From: Paenibacillus hunanensis
GTDB taxonomy: Bacteria; Bacillota; Bacilli; Paenibacillales; Paenibacillaceae
Reading direction: 5' to 3'
Length of the DNA stretch: 64,000 nucleotides
NCBI RefSeq assembly: GCF_014645615.1
Contig: NZ_BMMB01000002.1
Span: 186,001-250,000, forward strand
The translations under genes were made by a program, and so were the position numbers. Of this stretch, positions 36,263 to 45,288 are shown piece by piece; the first letter of the stretch is position 1; each line of letters opens with the position of its first letter. The notes beneath the pieces were generated by a model. The model was not told the origin of the DNA and ran no database searches. It was given only the letters and a program-made list of their open reading frames with translations.

Positions 36263-36375
36263 GAATGATATAGCATTGTTATTTTATAACCTTTATCTTA
36301 TGCCGTAATTACAATCCATCATCACTTGCCTATGAGCTGTCTGTCTAATTATGTGCTCTATTGATGCATAACAGT

Positions 36376-38046
36376 TCAAAACCGTCCCGACTTAAAGATC
36401 GCGAATAGCAACCATAGCACCATCAGCGTTGCGATGCTGAAGCCGATCTCGACGACAGGGAGTCCCCATAGGATGGGGCTCTGATCGCGTAGCGATGAGC
36501 CGATGATTAAGCCGACCATGATGATGCAGAAGGCGAGCAATACGATACTGAATGCCAGGCGGTTGACGATCTGATCCATTTTGTGGAGTAGCTCGCCAAG
36601 CTCGGGGACGTTGACTTCGACCTTTAGCTTGCCTGAGCGGATTACGCGTGACAGCTCCGATGTCTGGCGTGGCAGGTCGGTGAGTACCTCGATGGCCTGT
36701 AGTGCGCCATCGGTGATGCGTTCGCGCAGACGTTTGGGGCTGTAGCGTTCACCAAGCAGGCGGCGACCGAAGGGCTCTGCCATTTTCACGATGCTCAGGT
36801 TCGGGTCAAGTCTGCCAATCACGCCTTCAAGTGTGATCAGTGCTTTGCCCAGCAGGGCGAGATCGGACGGGATATCGATACGAAATGTACGAATAATGGC
36901 GAACATTTCATTGAGTGCTTCGCCCAGGTTAATCTGGGAGAAAGGCACTTCATAATACTGATCACGCAGCCGTTCCAGCTCACCGCGCATCGCAGCGATA
37001 TCGATATCATCCGGTACAAAGCCCAGCCTCAGAATGGCACGTACCATACTGTCAGTATTTTTACGTAGCATGGCGATCACAAAGCTTGCCAGACCATTTT
37101 TCGTATCGCTATTCAGCCGACCCATCATCCCAAAATCAAGATACGCTACGCGTCCGTCACGCAGCGCCAGCAGATTACCTGGATGCGGATCAGCATGGAA
37201 AAAGCCATCGATAAAAATCTGCTGGAGCATCGAATCGACCAGACGCTGTGCGACATCAGGCAATTGCAACCCCTGCTGCACGATCTCGTCCGGCTTGCCC
37301 ATATGAATCCCATCGACAAACTCCATCGTCAGCACCCGTGCGGATGTGTAATTCCAGAACGTTTTCGGAATACGGATACGCCGATCATTGGCAAAATTCT
37401 GCCCCAAACGCTCCATATTGCGCCCTTCCACGTTATAGTCCAGCTCCGCACGCATCGATTTGGAAAATTCGTCAATAATCTCACTAATATTGTACTGCGA
37501 AACCCAATCCATATGACGCTTGGCGATACCGATCAGATCCTGCAAAATTTCCAAATCACGCTGTACGATGCGCGCCACACCGGGACGCTGTACCTTGATC
37601 GCTACCAGCTCGCCCGAATGCAGCTTGCCCAGATGCACCTGACCAATCGAAGCCGCCGCGACAGGTTCCTCCTGAAAGCTTTCCAGCATGTCCTCAATCG
37701 ACAAGCCTAGCTCTAGCTCGATGATCTGCCGTGCTTCTTCACCAGCAAATGGCGGCACCTGATCCTGTAGCTTCACCAGCTCCTCGATAATATTTTCCGG
37801 TAACAGATCCGAGCGCGTACTCGCGAGCTGACCCAGCTTAATAAACGTCGGGCCTAGCTCCTCTAATACGAGCCGGATTCGCTCGCCTACTGTACGAATG
37901 CCGTGCACATCTCGACGTGCGAGCTTGAGCGGGATTGACAGCATGCGGTTCAAACCCATTTCTTCGACCATATAACCAAAGCCATGACGCATCAGCGCCA
38001 TGGCGATTTCTCTATACCTCCCGGCATGCCGGATATGAAGAGACAT
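36376..38046 (-). CDS. ABC1/UbiB atypical protein kinase
   Basis: A 556-residue ABC1 kinase-like protein. It holds the invariant K-x-G-Q motif (TFIKLGQLASTRSDLLP), the Ala-rich nucleotide loop (EPVAAASIGQVHLGKL), the catalytic lysine strand VAIKVQRPG, HADPHPGNLL and DFGMMGRL, plus two C-terminal membrane helices (about 500-550). UbiB-type proteins support isoprenoid quinone synthesis or lipid handling; here menaquinone is the likely quinone. No ribosome binding site is visible, and the upstream stop and this ATG are one base apart, so translation is coupled to the phasin-like gene. Confidence 0.9.
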   Translation of the reverse strand: MSLHIRHAGRYREIAMALMRHGFGYMVEEMGLNRMLSIPLKLARRDVHGIRTVGERIRLVLEELGPTFIKLGQLASTRSDLLPENIIEELVKLQDQVPPFAGEEARQIIELELGLSIEDMLESFQEEPVAAASIGQVHLGKLHSGELVAIKVQRPGVARIVQRDLEILQDLIGIAKRHMDWVSQYNISEIIDEFSKSMRAELDYNVEGRNMERLGQNFANDRRIRIPKTFWNYTSARVLTMEFVDGIHMGKPDEIVQQGLQLPDVAQRLVDSMLQQIFIDGFFHADPHPGNLLALRDGRVAYLDFGMMGRLNSDTKNGLASFVIAMLRKNTDSMVRAILRLGFVPDDIDIAAMRGELERLRDQYYEVPFSQINLGEALNEMFAIIRTFRIDIPSDLALLGKALITLEGVIGRLDPNLSIVKMAEPFGRRLLGERYSPKRLRERITDGALQAIEVLTDLPRQTSELSRVIRSGKLKVEVNVPELGELLHKMDQIVNRLAFSIVLLAFCIIMVGLIIGSSLRDQSPILWGLPVVEIGFSIATLMVLWLLFAIFKSGRF

Positions 38047-38047
38047 C

Positions 38048-38377
38048 TCAGGCTAGTGGCGGCTGCGGCTGATCTTGTTCCTTTTCAGCCAGTCGCTGTT
38101 CCAGAACTGTAATCCGTTGCTGCAATTGGTCGATGGTCGCTCGTGTCGGCACATCCAGCTCGGTCAGGGCCTTTTGCACTTGTTGACGAACCCAATCTTT
38201 AATCTGGTTTTGCTCCTCTGCACCACGATCCATCAAACGATCCACCAGTGCACGGGATTCAGATGGAGCCAGTTCACCGCGCTTCACCATATCATTGACT
38301 GCTTTTTCCACCTTTTCCTTACTTACTACCGTTACGCCAAGTCCAAGAGACAATGCTTTTTTGAACAAATCGCTCAT
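38048..38377 (-). CDS. Phasin/PhaF-like helical protein
   Basis: A 109-residue protein with a short hydrophobic start (MSDLFKKALSLGLGVTVVSKEKVEKAV), then amphipathic helices and a leucine-zipper-like coiled coil (IDQLQQRITVLEQRLAEKE). This is the PhaF/PhaI-type organisation of polyhydroxyalkanoate granule-associated proteins, but no PHA synthase is nearby. ATG 38377 has AGGAGG 7 nt upstream; upstream codons in the frame lack one. Its operon with the ABC1 kinase suggests a membrane-linked accessory role. Confidence 0.78.
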   Translation of the reverse strand: MSDLFKKALSLGLGVTVVSKEKVEKAVNDMVKRGELAPSESRALVDRLMDRGAEEQNQIKDWVRQQVQKALTELDVPTRATIDQLQQRITVLEQRLAEKEQDQPQPPLA

Positions 38378-38739
38378 TTCCGTTCCTCCTGACATCATTT
38401 GAGTACAGTCATGTGTTTCGTCTACTTCCATTTTGCATATTGGCATACTCCGATCCATCTTATTGCAATATGATCGGTTCATGCCAATATGACCATGCGT
38501 CATCTATCTGTTCTTAGTATAACGGTTCTCCGTCCATATGCCTAATCCTGCCTGCATGCCAGCTTTCATTTGAATAAAGCATCAATTACCCGTTATTAAG
38601 TGCGGTGAAGCGAGCGTACAACCATAGGAGATACGCTCGACAGAATCGATCATCGTTGCACACCTATACCTTTGACAGGAATGGGATAGCAACATGCTTG
38701 CGTCTGCTGTTGGTACCATTCGTATATCATTCCTTCTCT

Positions 38740-39402
38740 TTACTCCCCTGCTGCCCAGATCATGCTTTGTGCGATCAGACGAAGCAGCTCCGGTTGTTCA
38801 AAAGAAGGCGCATGATGTCCTGGCATCACATAAACGGTACGCCCCAGCGCATATTCCGAGCACCACGCCGCAGGCCACATTTCGTCATCCATCACATATT
38901 CCATCAAAATCGTTCGCTCTGCGCCGGGTAATAGAGTGAACTCATAGGGCTCCTCTTCCATCACAAAACTGGATATCCCCTTCATGATCGGATGCGCGTG
39001 AGAGGACACATGCATTTCCAGTGCACGGTAATCGGTATGACCACGATACTGTGCTCCCATCAGTTGCTTTAACTCGTAACGTGTTTCCTGTAATGAAACG
39101 CCGCAATGGAGGATCAATAAGCCGCCTCCATTCGCTACATATGTAATAATACCAGCGGCGTGCCTTGAACTGATCTTCTTGTTGAATGCGTCGGTGTAGA
39201 CGATGCACAGATCATACGCTTCCAGACGCTCCATTTCAAACATGTCATAATCATCACTCACATGCAACTCCCAACCCTCCGGCATGAGCTTATCGATATG
39301 TCCTTGAATCTGGTCTAACGGATGGTACGGTGCGTCATCTCCGTAATCCCCAATCAACAATGCCTGGCGGATATGTGTCTTGGAATTGGAGGTTGTACTC
39401 AT
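38740..39402 (-). CDS. ThuA-like domain protein
   Basis: A 220-residue glutamine-amidotransferase-like protein of the ThuA family. It has the QALLIGDYGDDAPYHPLDQI opening, the YDLCIVYTDAF strand, GGGLLILHCGVS at the nucleophile-elbow position (a Cys is present), and HPIMKGI and PGHHAPSFEQPELLRLIAQSMIW at the end. ThuA proteins act in trehalose or other sugar catabolism, with unclear activity. AAAGGAG precedes the ATG by about 13 nt. The 38378-38739 gap has nothing recognisable. Confidence 0.85.
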   Translation of the reverse strand: MSTTSNSKTHIRQALLIGDYGDDAPYHPLDQIQGHIDKLMPEGWELHVSDDYDMFEMERLEAYDLCIVYTDAFNKKISSRHAAGIITYVANGGGLLILHCGVSLQETRYELKQLMGAQYRGHTDYRALEMHVSSHAHPIMKGISSFVMEEEPYEFTLLPGAERTILMEYVMDDEMWPAAWCSEYALGRTVYVMPGHHAPSFEQPELLRLIAQSMIWAAGE

Positions 39403-39864
39403 ATATAATCGATTCTCCTTTCTGAATTGGGAAAGTTGGCTTGCTTCGCTTGCATTGTAAAGACGCGCTGATAGCGTTTATCTGACTTCGATCTAACTCA
39501 GCACGGTGTTTGTTCTTAAATTTGCAAACTTAGGCAGCCTGCTAAGCATGCAGAATAAGGGAGCATAATAAAGTTCTATCCTTTTCTGCATAGGCTTCAT
39601 TATGTCCTTACCCGTATTTCAGTTTTATTTTACATATAATTCAAATTTTATATGTTTAGGTGGAAAGATATAGATAAGTACTGAAGCAATATAGCAAGCA
39701 TTAAGTAGTCGAAGCTTAAAATTCGGGTGTTATTTACGTTAATTCTATTTTTGTTGCTGGTGCGGGTTATTGTTATTTTTCTGCTTTTGTTTCCATTGTC
39801 TTGAGTGCTTATTGATGCTGTGTGGCTACCGAACTAGCTATTATGTAGCGATCAGGCTTTATAA
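39403..39864. other. Intergenic region with a 12-bp stem hairpin
   Basis: ATGCAGAA-T-AAGG (39548-39560) pairs with CCTT-TTCTGCAT (39580-39591). An alternative stem uses CATAAT and ATTATG (up to about 39604), so two exclusive folds are possible. The region lies upstream of the ThuA-like gene and contains no reading frame. Confidence 0.4.
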
Positions 39865-39913
39865 AATTAAAACAGCATAATTGCTTCCGTTGCCATGAAA
39901 GCATCATGCTGTT
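39865..39913 (-). terminator. Terminator of SH3-like protein gene
   Basis: AACAGCAT (39871-39878) pairs with ATGCTGTT (39906-39913), with inner TGCTT/AAGCA; the minus exit is TTTTAATTTTAT. It is 16 bp beyond the stop. Confidence 0.8.
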
Positions 39914-39928
39914 CATTATTTAAGAATG

Positions 39929-40258
39929 TTAGCTACTTTTTTTTACTGCCTTTTTACGAGTACTTTTCTTCGCCTGAGCTTGCTCTTCTGCAAGACGAAC
40001 CGCTTCTTCTTCGGCTTCGCGCTTCTCAATCACCTGTTGTTCGGCTTGCTGTTTGAGCTTCGCCTCGTATGCTTTTTTCAGTGTGTCCTGAATATCCGCT
40101 TTGCTTATTTTCAAATGGCTGCTGAACACATCTGGAAAAACGAAGCTTTTGCGGCCTACATTTTGATCAAATATGACGGTAATACGCTCGTTGTCATTTT
40201 CCACTACTTGCCCTACACCAAATGTTTCGTGAATGACCTGTTCGTTAGTTAAGTTCAT
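39929..40258 (-). CDS. Small SH3/Tudor-like protein with lysine-rich tail
   Basis: A 109-residue protein. The N-terminal half (VIHETFGVGQVVENDNERITVIFDQNVGRKSFVFPDVFSSHL) has the G-x-G-x-V, I-x-V-x-F, K-x-F-x-F-P pattern of small SH3/Tudor-like barrels found in Firmicutes. The rest is a long charged helix ending in AKKSTRKKAVKKSS, which suggests nucleic-acid contact. The ATG at 40258 is 7 nt from AGGAGG; the preceding ATG, one codon earlier, is also possible. The function is unknown. Confidence 0.7.
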   Translation of the reverse strand: MNLTNEQVIHETFGVGQVVENDNERITVIFDQNVGRKSFVFPDVFSSHLKISKADIQDTLKKAYEAKLKQQAEQQVIEKREAEEEAVRLAEEQAQAKKSTRKKAVKKSS

Positions 40259-40555
40259 CATTTGACCTCCTGTAGCTGTAATATGGATAGTTAAGTTTAG
40301 AAAAGTATACATTAGCAAAAAATGCAGCGAGCCTGTTAAAAATCGAAGCGATGTTAACAAGTCCACTGCATTTTCTTAGAGTTTATATAGTAAGTATAGC
40401 ATACAATGGGTGAGTATACGTATATAACATAATGATCTACCTGATCATGCCTGTCACATACCTGCACCTCATCCTCCACTACCTTTACGTCTTCGCTTTT
40501 GTTTCTCTACCAATAGCGACTTCCCTTTCATTCTTAACATCTTCATTTTCAACAA

Positions 40556-40592
40556 CAAAAAGCCAGTCACCTAGGGTAACTGGCCTATTTTT
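40556..40592 (-). terminator. Terminator of pirin operon
   Basis: GCCAGTCACC pairs with GGGTAACTGGC; the minus exit TTTTTGTTGTTG is T-rich. It is 37 bp after the last gene. Otherwise the 40259-40628 gap contains no gene. Confidence 0.82.
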
Positions 40593-40628
40593 ACATTCTA
40601 TTCCTAGACGAAACGACTAAAGCTACAC

Positions 40629-40958
40629 TTACGCCCAGTAGTCCGTTGGCAAATAGCGGATTTGCGAATCCGCCTCAATCGTCAAACGCCCCTGCTCAGC
40701 ATCAAACTGTACTCGTTCCGGGTTCACATAATACCAGTGCTTAATCTGTGGCTCATTGTCTGGAAGCTCAAAGCGGAACATATTCAATTCCTGCCGAAAA
40801 CGCAAAATATCCTGCGCCAGCTCTGGCTCAATCCCAGCAAACTCCAGCCGATAGCGTCCCTCTGGCAACTCGGAAAACTGATAATCCAGCGCTTGCCGAT
40901 TATTATTCAAAAACTCGCGACCTGTTACCGCATGCTTCACCATTACCGTTTCCTTCAT
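40629..40958 (-). CDS. Hypothetical protein in pirin operon
   Basis: A 109-residue soluble protein, MKETVMVKHAVTGREFLNNNRQ. I do not recognise a family. It is predicted alpha/beta with a conserved-looking aromatic tail (YYVNPERVQF, RYLPTDYWA). The ATG at 40958 has AAGGGGG 6 nt upstream. It begins 17 bp after the pirin stop, so it is co-transcribed and may act with pirin. An in-frame ATG seven codons earlier overlaps the pirin stop. Confidence 0.65.
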   Translation of the reverse strand: MKETVMVKHAVTGREFLNNNRQALDYQFSELPEGRYRLEFAGIEPELAQDILRFRQELNMFRFELPDNEPQIKHWYYVNPERVQFDAEQGRLTIEADSQIRYLPTDYWA

Positions 40959-40975
40959 AGTCATCCCCCTTGTGC

Positions 40976-41677
40976 TCAAGGCAAATCAATCAGCATCCAG
41001 AATACCGGTTGCTCCGCCGTCAGCTCCAGACGGCTTTCCTGCTCGATTCGTGCCGCATCACGTGCAAACAATACCTGTCCATCGCCAAGACGCAGTGCAC
41101 CATTAATCACGAATACATACATGCGGCGATTCGGCTGCTGCACAAACTCAATCTGCTCGCCCTTTTCCAGACGACTTAGATAAATCGTGAGATCCTGATG
41201 GATCGTCGCTTGATTCTCTCCACCCTGACGGCTCACGACCGGAACCAGCTTCCCATTCAATGATGCTGGATTAAATGAAGATGTCATATACGATGGCGTC
41301 AATCCGCGTACCTCCGGTTCAAACCAGAGCTGCAACAGATTACAATCGTTTTCCTTGGACGCATTATGCTCCGTATGAATAACACCAGTGCCTGCGGACA
41401 TACGCTGAATACCACCAAAGGAGCTTACTGCCACATTACCAATATTGTCCTCATGTCGAAGCTGTCCCTGTAAAATAATCGATACAATCTCCATATCGCT
41501 ATGCGGATGTGCACCAAAGCCATACGATGGCGCAATCGTATCATCGTTAAACACACGCAGTGGCCCAAAGCTCATATTGTTCGGGTCCTGATATTCACCA
41601 AAGGAGAAGCTGTGACTGCCACGCAGCCACTCACGGTCAAAATGAAACCGTTCACCTGCAGGATACACCTGAATCAT
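40976..41677 (-). CDS. Pirin family protein (YhhW type)
   Basis: A 233-residue bicupin. The N-terminal cupin has the pirin motif GFGAHPHSDMEIVSIILQGQLRHEDN with two of the metal-binding His, then MSAGTGVIHTEHN with the other His and Glu-type ligand. The C-terminal cupin ends QVLFARDAARIE. YhhW-like pirins can cleave quercetin as dioxygenases or act as redox-sensitive Fe proteins. GAGGAGG precedes the ATG by about 10 nt. First gene of a two-gene operon. Confidence 0.9.
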   Translation of the reverse strand: MIQVYPAGERFHFDREWLRGSHSFSFGEYQDPNNMSFGPLRVFNDDTIAPSYGFGAHPHSDMEIVSIILQGQLRHEDNIGNVAVSSFGGIQRMSAGTGVIHTEHNASKENDCNLLQLWFEPEVRGLTPSYMTSSFNPASLNGKLVPVVSRQGGENQATIHQDLTIYLSRLEKGEQIEFVQQPNRRMYVFVINGALRLGDGQVLFARDAARIEQESRLELTAEQPVFWMLIDLP

Positions 41678-41973
41678 AGACGGATTGCCTCCTCAAAATT
41701 TAAATAGCCTGCCTGATCTGTTTAGATGCAAGCGGCGCCTACATGCACAAAGCTGGATTCGATAGGGTCTACACTCATTTCACTGAATAATTGTAACAAA
41801 CTAACGAATATAATGTATTATACCTGCTAGCTGACGACAGTTGCAAACCTCTTCTGTCCTCATTAGCATAATCTTCGACCTGTCATCCGACAACTATCAT
41901 TTGCGGAAGATGGTCGCGTGTATACGATAAAATATTCAAACGCACATACCAGTTCCTTGACGCCTTATTTCCA
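41678..41973. other. Intergenic region upstream of pirin
   Basis: It holds the pirin promoter region (not resolved) and no gene. Together with the next terminator and the 42016-42237 stretch it forms a 560-bp non-coding gap. Confidence 0.3.
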
Positions 41974-42015
41974 CAAAAAAAACCGCTGCCCCATTCTATA
42001 TATGGAGCAGCGGCT
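41974..42015 (-). terminator. Terminator of chemoreceptor gene
   Basis: On minus, AGCCGCTGCTCCAT pairs with ATGGGGCAGCGGTT (one mismatch), followed by an eight-T run. It is 220 bp after the stop. Confidence 0.87.
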
Positions 42016-42237
42016 GAACAATCAAACAAGCCTGAGCATATTTCGTTATATGACTTCCTTATAGTTGATCAAGTTTTACAGCGATATACTGTGAAAATGA
42101 TCCAGCGTCATCGTTACATCCATTCCACGTACACGGCTAGACATCATCCATGCATAGGCCTGCATTGATCCAATATATACGGAATGCTTCATCGTCTTTA
42201 CGTTTAAGGAATGAATCCTGACTATCGTCCGTTTCTA

Positions 42238-44268
42238 TTACAGACGGAAGCGCGCCACCAGCTCTTGCAGCTGCTCTGCCAGACGTGTCAGATCGGTTGC
42301 AGCACTGGACACCTCCTGCATAGAAGCAAGCTGTTCCTCAGCTGCGGCGGAGATCGTTTCTGTATTGCCTGCTGCCTGATCCGAGATGCTAGCGATATTT
42401 TCAATCTCAGCAACAACCGCTTCGGCATCACCCGTCAGTTGTCCGGTTACGCCTGTCATATCGTCCATTTTACGAGCAACCGCTTTGATCGAGCGGTTAA
42501 TTTTCGAGAACGACCGACCCGACGTATCTACCGCCATAATACCGCCCTCGACATTTTGTTTCGCCTGATCCATAACCTCCAGCGATTGCGTAACCACACC
42601 CTGCATACCAACGATTAGATCGCCAATACGCTGTGCCGAATCTGACGACTCGGAAGCAAGCTTACGTACTTCCTCTGCTACTACAGCGAAGCCTTTACCA
42701 TGCTCGCCTGCACGTGCTGCCTCGATCGAAGCATTCAGTGCCAGCAGGTTCGTTTGCTTGGCGATATTGCGGATCAGCACCACGATACCATCGATTTCGG
42801 AGGAATGCTCACTCATCTGATTAATAACTGTACTCAGATGCTCGACCGTTGTCTGGATATCATAGATTTTTTGTACCACATCGATAACCGATTCATTACC
42901 ACGAGCAGCAGCTTTGGAGGCTTCACCCAGCGTCGTGGTCACCTCGTTTACATGCGTAGACATCTCGGTTACACGCTCCGACATACGATGAATCGCTGTC
43001 GCTCCCTCATTCACACTGTTTACCTGACGCTCACTGCCTGTTGCAACTTCCTGAATCGCCATCGTTACATGCTCAACCGAACGACTGGTTTCTTCCGCTC
43101 CAGCAGATAGCTCCTCCGAGGCAGCCGATACATTATCGGTCGTATCCCGAACACGCTCGATCATATCACGCAGATTGCCGACCATGACCGCAAAGTCGCG
43201 TGCCAGATCACCAACCTCATTATTTTTACTCTGATCAATCTTGACGCTAAGATCGCCCTGACTGATCTGCTGTGTCGTCTGACGAAGCGAGCGAATCGGC
43301 TTCATGATCATACGGATGCTGAAAATCATAATCCCAGCGGCGATAACCAGTGCAATCGCTACGATGATCATTGCCGTATGACGAATCGGTGCTACAGCAT
43401 TATCAATCTCACTTGTATACATCGTGCCGGCAATTTTCCAGCCGGTCAGCTTGTCGGTTTGGAACACCATTTTTTTGCCACGGTTCTCGAATACATAATC
43501 GATCTGTCCGCTATCTTTCGCATACATCTGCTCCAGATAGTTGCCTGTCGCTACATCGCCCGGTGTACCATTACGGCTAACGATATATTTACGATCCTGA
43601 TCCAGTACGATTACGTAGCCCTCATGTCCAACCGGAATATCGACCAGCTTGGCGATATTTTGCAGGTTAAGCGATACGCCCAGTACCCCGGAATTGTCCG
43701 GCAATGTGCGTGCGATAACGACAACCGGCAGATTGCTGGAGTTGATGACAACGCTTGTCATGACCGTTTTACCTGGCGCTGCGATCGCCATTTTGTACCA
43801 ATCACGTTCACGTGGATCATAGCCGTTCTCATTTTCCTTTGGGATGGCACGGATCATCGTACCATCCGTTGTCCCTACAAAAGTATCCACGACTTCTGGA
43901 TGCAAGCCCTTATACTGTGCAAGTATCGGCACAATTTGTGGACTAAAGCGCCCATCCAGCATCGAAGCGTTAAATAGCTTCGACAAATACTCTGCATCGT
44001 AAAACTTCGCCTGTAGCGAGCTTTGCACAAAGTTATCTGCTGTACTGACGCTTTGCCCTGCACTGGTAACCAGCTGCGACTGTACCTGATCTCTAGCTTT
44101 ATCATATAGCGTTAAACTAATGCCAAGACTGGGACCTAGCAAAATAACGATAAAAGCAGCAATCAGCTGATTACGAATCGTCCAGCGAAAATGCTTGCTT
44201 TTCTCCTTCTTTATTTTCGGTGCTTTTGGTACTTTTGGTGCCTTCACCGCTTTCTTCACATTGACCAC
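42238..44268 (-). CDS. Methyl-accepting chemotaxis protein, dCache type
   Basis: 676 residues. A Lys/Pro-rich cytoplasmic leader ([20 protein letters not shown]) precedes helix 1 (about 37-58). A dCache_1 sensor follows with the ligand-site pattern [23 protein letters not shown], then helix 2 (about 300-322), a HAMP domain, and the signaling hairpin with [31 protein letters not shown]. It detects amino acids or small organics, judging by dCache relatives. GTG 44268 was chosen because AAAGGGG lies 8 nt upstream; the ATG seven codons earlier contains that site downstream of it. A SigD-like promoter lies about 70 bp upstream. Confidence 0.92.
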   Translation of the reverse strand: MVNVKKAVKAPKVPKAPKIKKEKSKHFRWTIRNQLIAAFIVILLGPSLGISLTLYDKARDQVQSQLVTSAGQSVSTADNFVQSSLQAKFYDAEYLSKLFNASMLDGRFSPQIVPILAQYKGLHPEVVDTFVGTTDGTMIRAIPKENENGYDPRERDWYKMAIAAPGKTVMTSVVINSSNLPVVVIARTLPDNSGVLGVSLNLQNIAKLVDIPVGHEGYVIVLDQDRKYIVSRNGTPGDVATGNYLEQMYAKDSGQIDYVFENRGKKMVFQTDKLTGWKIAGTMYTSEIDNAVAPIRHTAMIIVAIALVIAAGIMIFSIRMIMKPIRSLRQTTQQISQGDLSVKIDQSKNNEVGDLARDFAVMVGNLRDMIERVRDTTDNVSAASEELSAGAEETSRSVEHVTMAIQEVATGSERQVNSVNEGATAIHRMSERVTEMSTHVNEVTTTLGEASKAAARGNESVIDVVQKIYDIQTTVEHLSTVINQMSEHSSEIDGIVVLIRNIAKQTNLLALNASIEAARAGEHGKGFAVVAEEVRKLASESSDSAQRIGDLIVGMQGVVTQSLEVMDQAKQNVEGGIMAVDTSGRSFSKINRSIKAVARKMDDMTGVTGQLTGDAEAVVAEIENIASISDQAAGNTETISAAAEEQLASMQEVSSAATDLTRLAEQLQELVARFRL

Positions 44269-44336
44269 ACTCTTTTCCCCTTTAGACATACAATAATTAA
44301 TAAGACACGGGTATGAAATTATACCTAATATTGTAT

Positions 44337-44364
44337 ATATCGCCCTTATGAACCCATTTATTTA
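44337..44364 (-). promoter_or_regulatory. SigD (flagellar sigma) promoter of chemoreceptor
   Basis: On minus, TAAA (44361-44364) is followed after 16 bp by GGCGATAT (44337-44344), matching TAAA-N15/16-GCCGATAT with one difference. Its position 69 bp before the GTG start fits motility-sigma control of a chemoreceptor. Confidence 0.55.
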
Positions 44365-44368
44365 TACA

Positions 44369-44620
44369 TATCTAACATGGAATGCGAAATTTGCAGAAAT
44401 GTGAATGTTTCTGCACGATTTTAACCGTTTTACGCAATGATTAATGTTCAAAATACACTCGTCTATATTTCATTTCGACACATTTCACCTATTTTTAGAT
44501 GATAAAATCCCCTGTGTTTTCAATGACTCATCGTTCATGACTTCTCCACTTCATGCTGCAATTCGTGTAATTTTCATAGCGTTCATATTCCTTCATCAGC
44601 GGGCTTTTCTCTTTTAGGAC
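44369..44620. other. Gene-free stretch upstream of the chemoreceptor promoter
   Basis: AT-rich, no gene or repeat seen. With the terminator and the SigD promoter it forms the roughly 520-bp space between doxX and the chemoreceptor. Confidence 0.3.
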
Positions 44621-44623
44621 ATA

Positions 44624-44670
44624 CAAAAAAAGCGGGATATCTGGCTACTGCGCCATATCCCGCTTTTTTA
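44624..44670. terminator. Bidirectional terminator of doxX
   Basis: AAAAAAGCGGGATAT pairs perfectly with ATATCCCGCTTTTTT around a 13-nt loop, with T-runs on both strands. It lies 120 bp after doxX. Confidence 0.88.
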
Positions 44671-44791
44671 TACATATACAAAGGCTTTTCGACAAGAAAC
44701 ATAATCGTTGAGCTATAAAATAATGCTGTTAGACTAGCTCCCTACCTGCTAAACGCTGTACGCCATGCAGCAGCTAAACGAATAACGAGGA

Positions 44792-45220
44792 TTAGTTCTC
44801 CGCCAGACGTCTATTCTCACCGCGTGCCTTTTTGCCGAAAATCACACTATCGAGTGACAGCAGCGCACTACCTGCCAGTGCCATTTGCAAGCTAGTGAAC
44901 AGCACCAGATAATCGAACTCGGTTCCCATCATAAACGGCTGCCCCATCTTCGCTGTCAGCAAAGCACCTACGATAATCACTGCCAGCACGACACCCGCAA
45001 TACGCGTGAACAGACCGAGGATCAACGCAATACCGCCAACGATCTCCAGACCACCGACGATTGGCGCGAGGAAGGTTGGAATCCCTACGCTCTGGAAAAA
45101 CCCCTGCGTGCCTGCAATACCACCCTGGAATTTGGAGATACCATGTACCAGGAAAATAATACCCGTCAGCACACGCACGATCAGCAGACCTACCTCCGCA
45201 TTTCTTCTAAGCAAATTCAT
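44792..45220 (-). CDS. DoxX family membrane protein
   Basis: A 142-residue, four-helix membrane protein with the DoxX signature VGLLIVRVLTGIIFLVHGISKFQGGIAG and VGGLEIVGGIALILGLFTRIAGVVLAVI. DoxX-like proteins are linked to redox stress and quinone or thiol homeostasis in other bacteria. AAAGGAGG precedes the ATG by about 9 nt. A dyad just upstream (45245-45259) matches one before the BlaI-like gene, so it probably belongs to that regulon. Confidence 0.88.
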   Translation of the reverse strand: MNLLRRNAEVGLLIVRVLTGIIFLVHGISKFQGGIAGTQGFFQSVGIPTFLAPIVGGLEIVGGIALILGLFTRIAGVVLAVIIVGALLTAKMGQPFMMGTEFDYLVLFTSLQMALAGSALLSLDSVIFGKKARGENRRLAEN

Positions 45221-45244
45221 TATAAATGCCTCCTTTGTCGTTAC

Positions 45245-45259
45245 ACTACAGTTTGTAGT
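45245..45259. promoter_or_regulatory. BlaI-like operator before doxX
   Basis: ACTACAGTTTGTAGT is an ACTACA-N3-TGTAGT dyad containing the TACA/TGTA core recognised by BlaI/MecI/CopY repressors. It is about 25 bp upstream of the doxX start and matches the dyad at 46586-46600. Confidence 0.7.
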
Positions 45260-45288
45260 TTTATTTTATGAAAAGCCGCCCTGTATCG

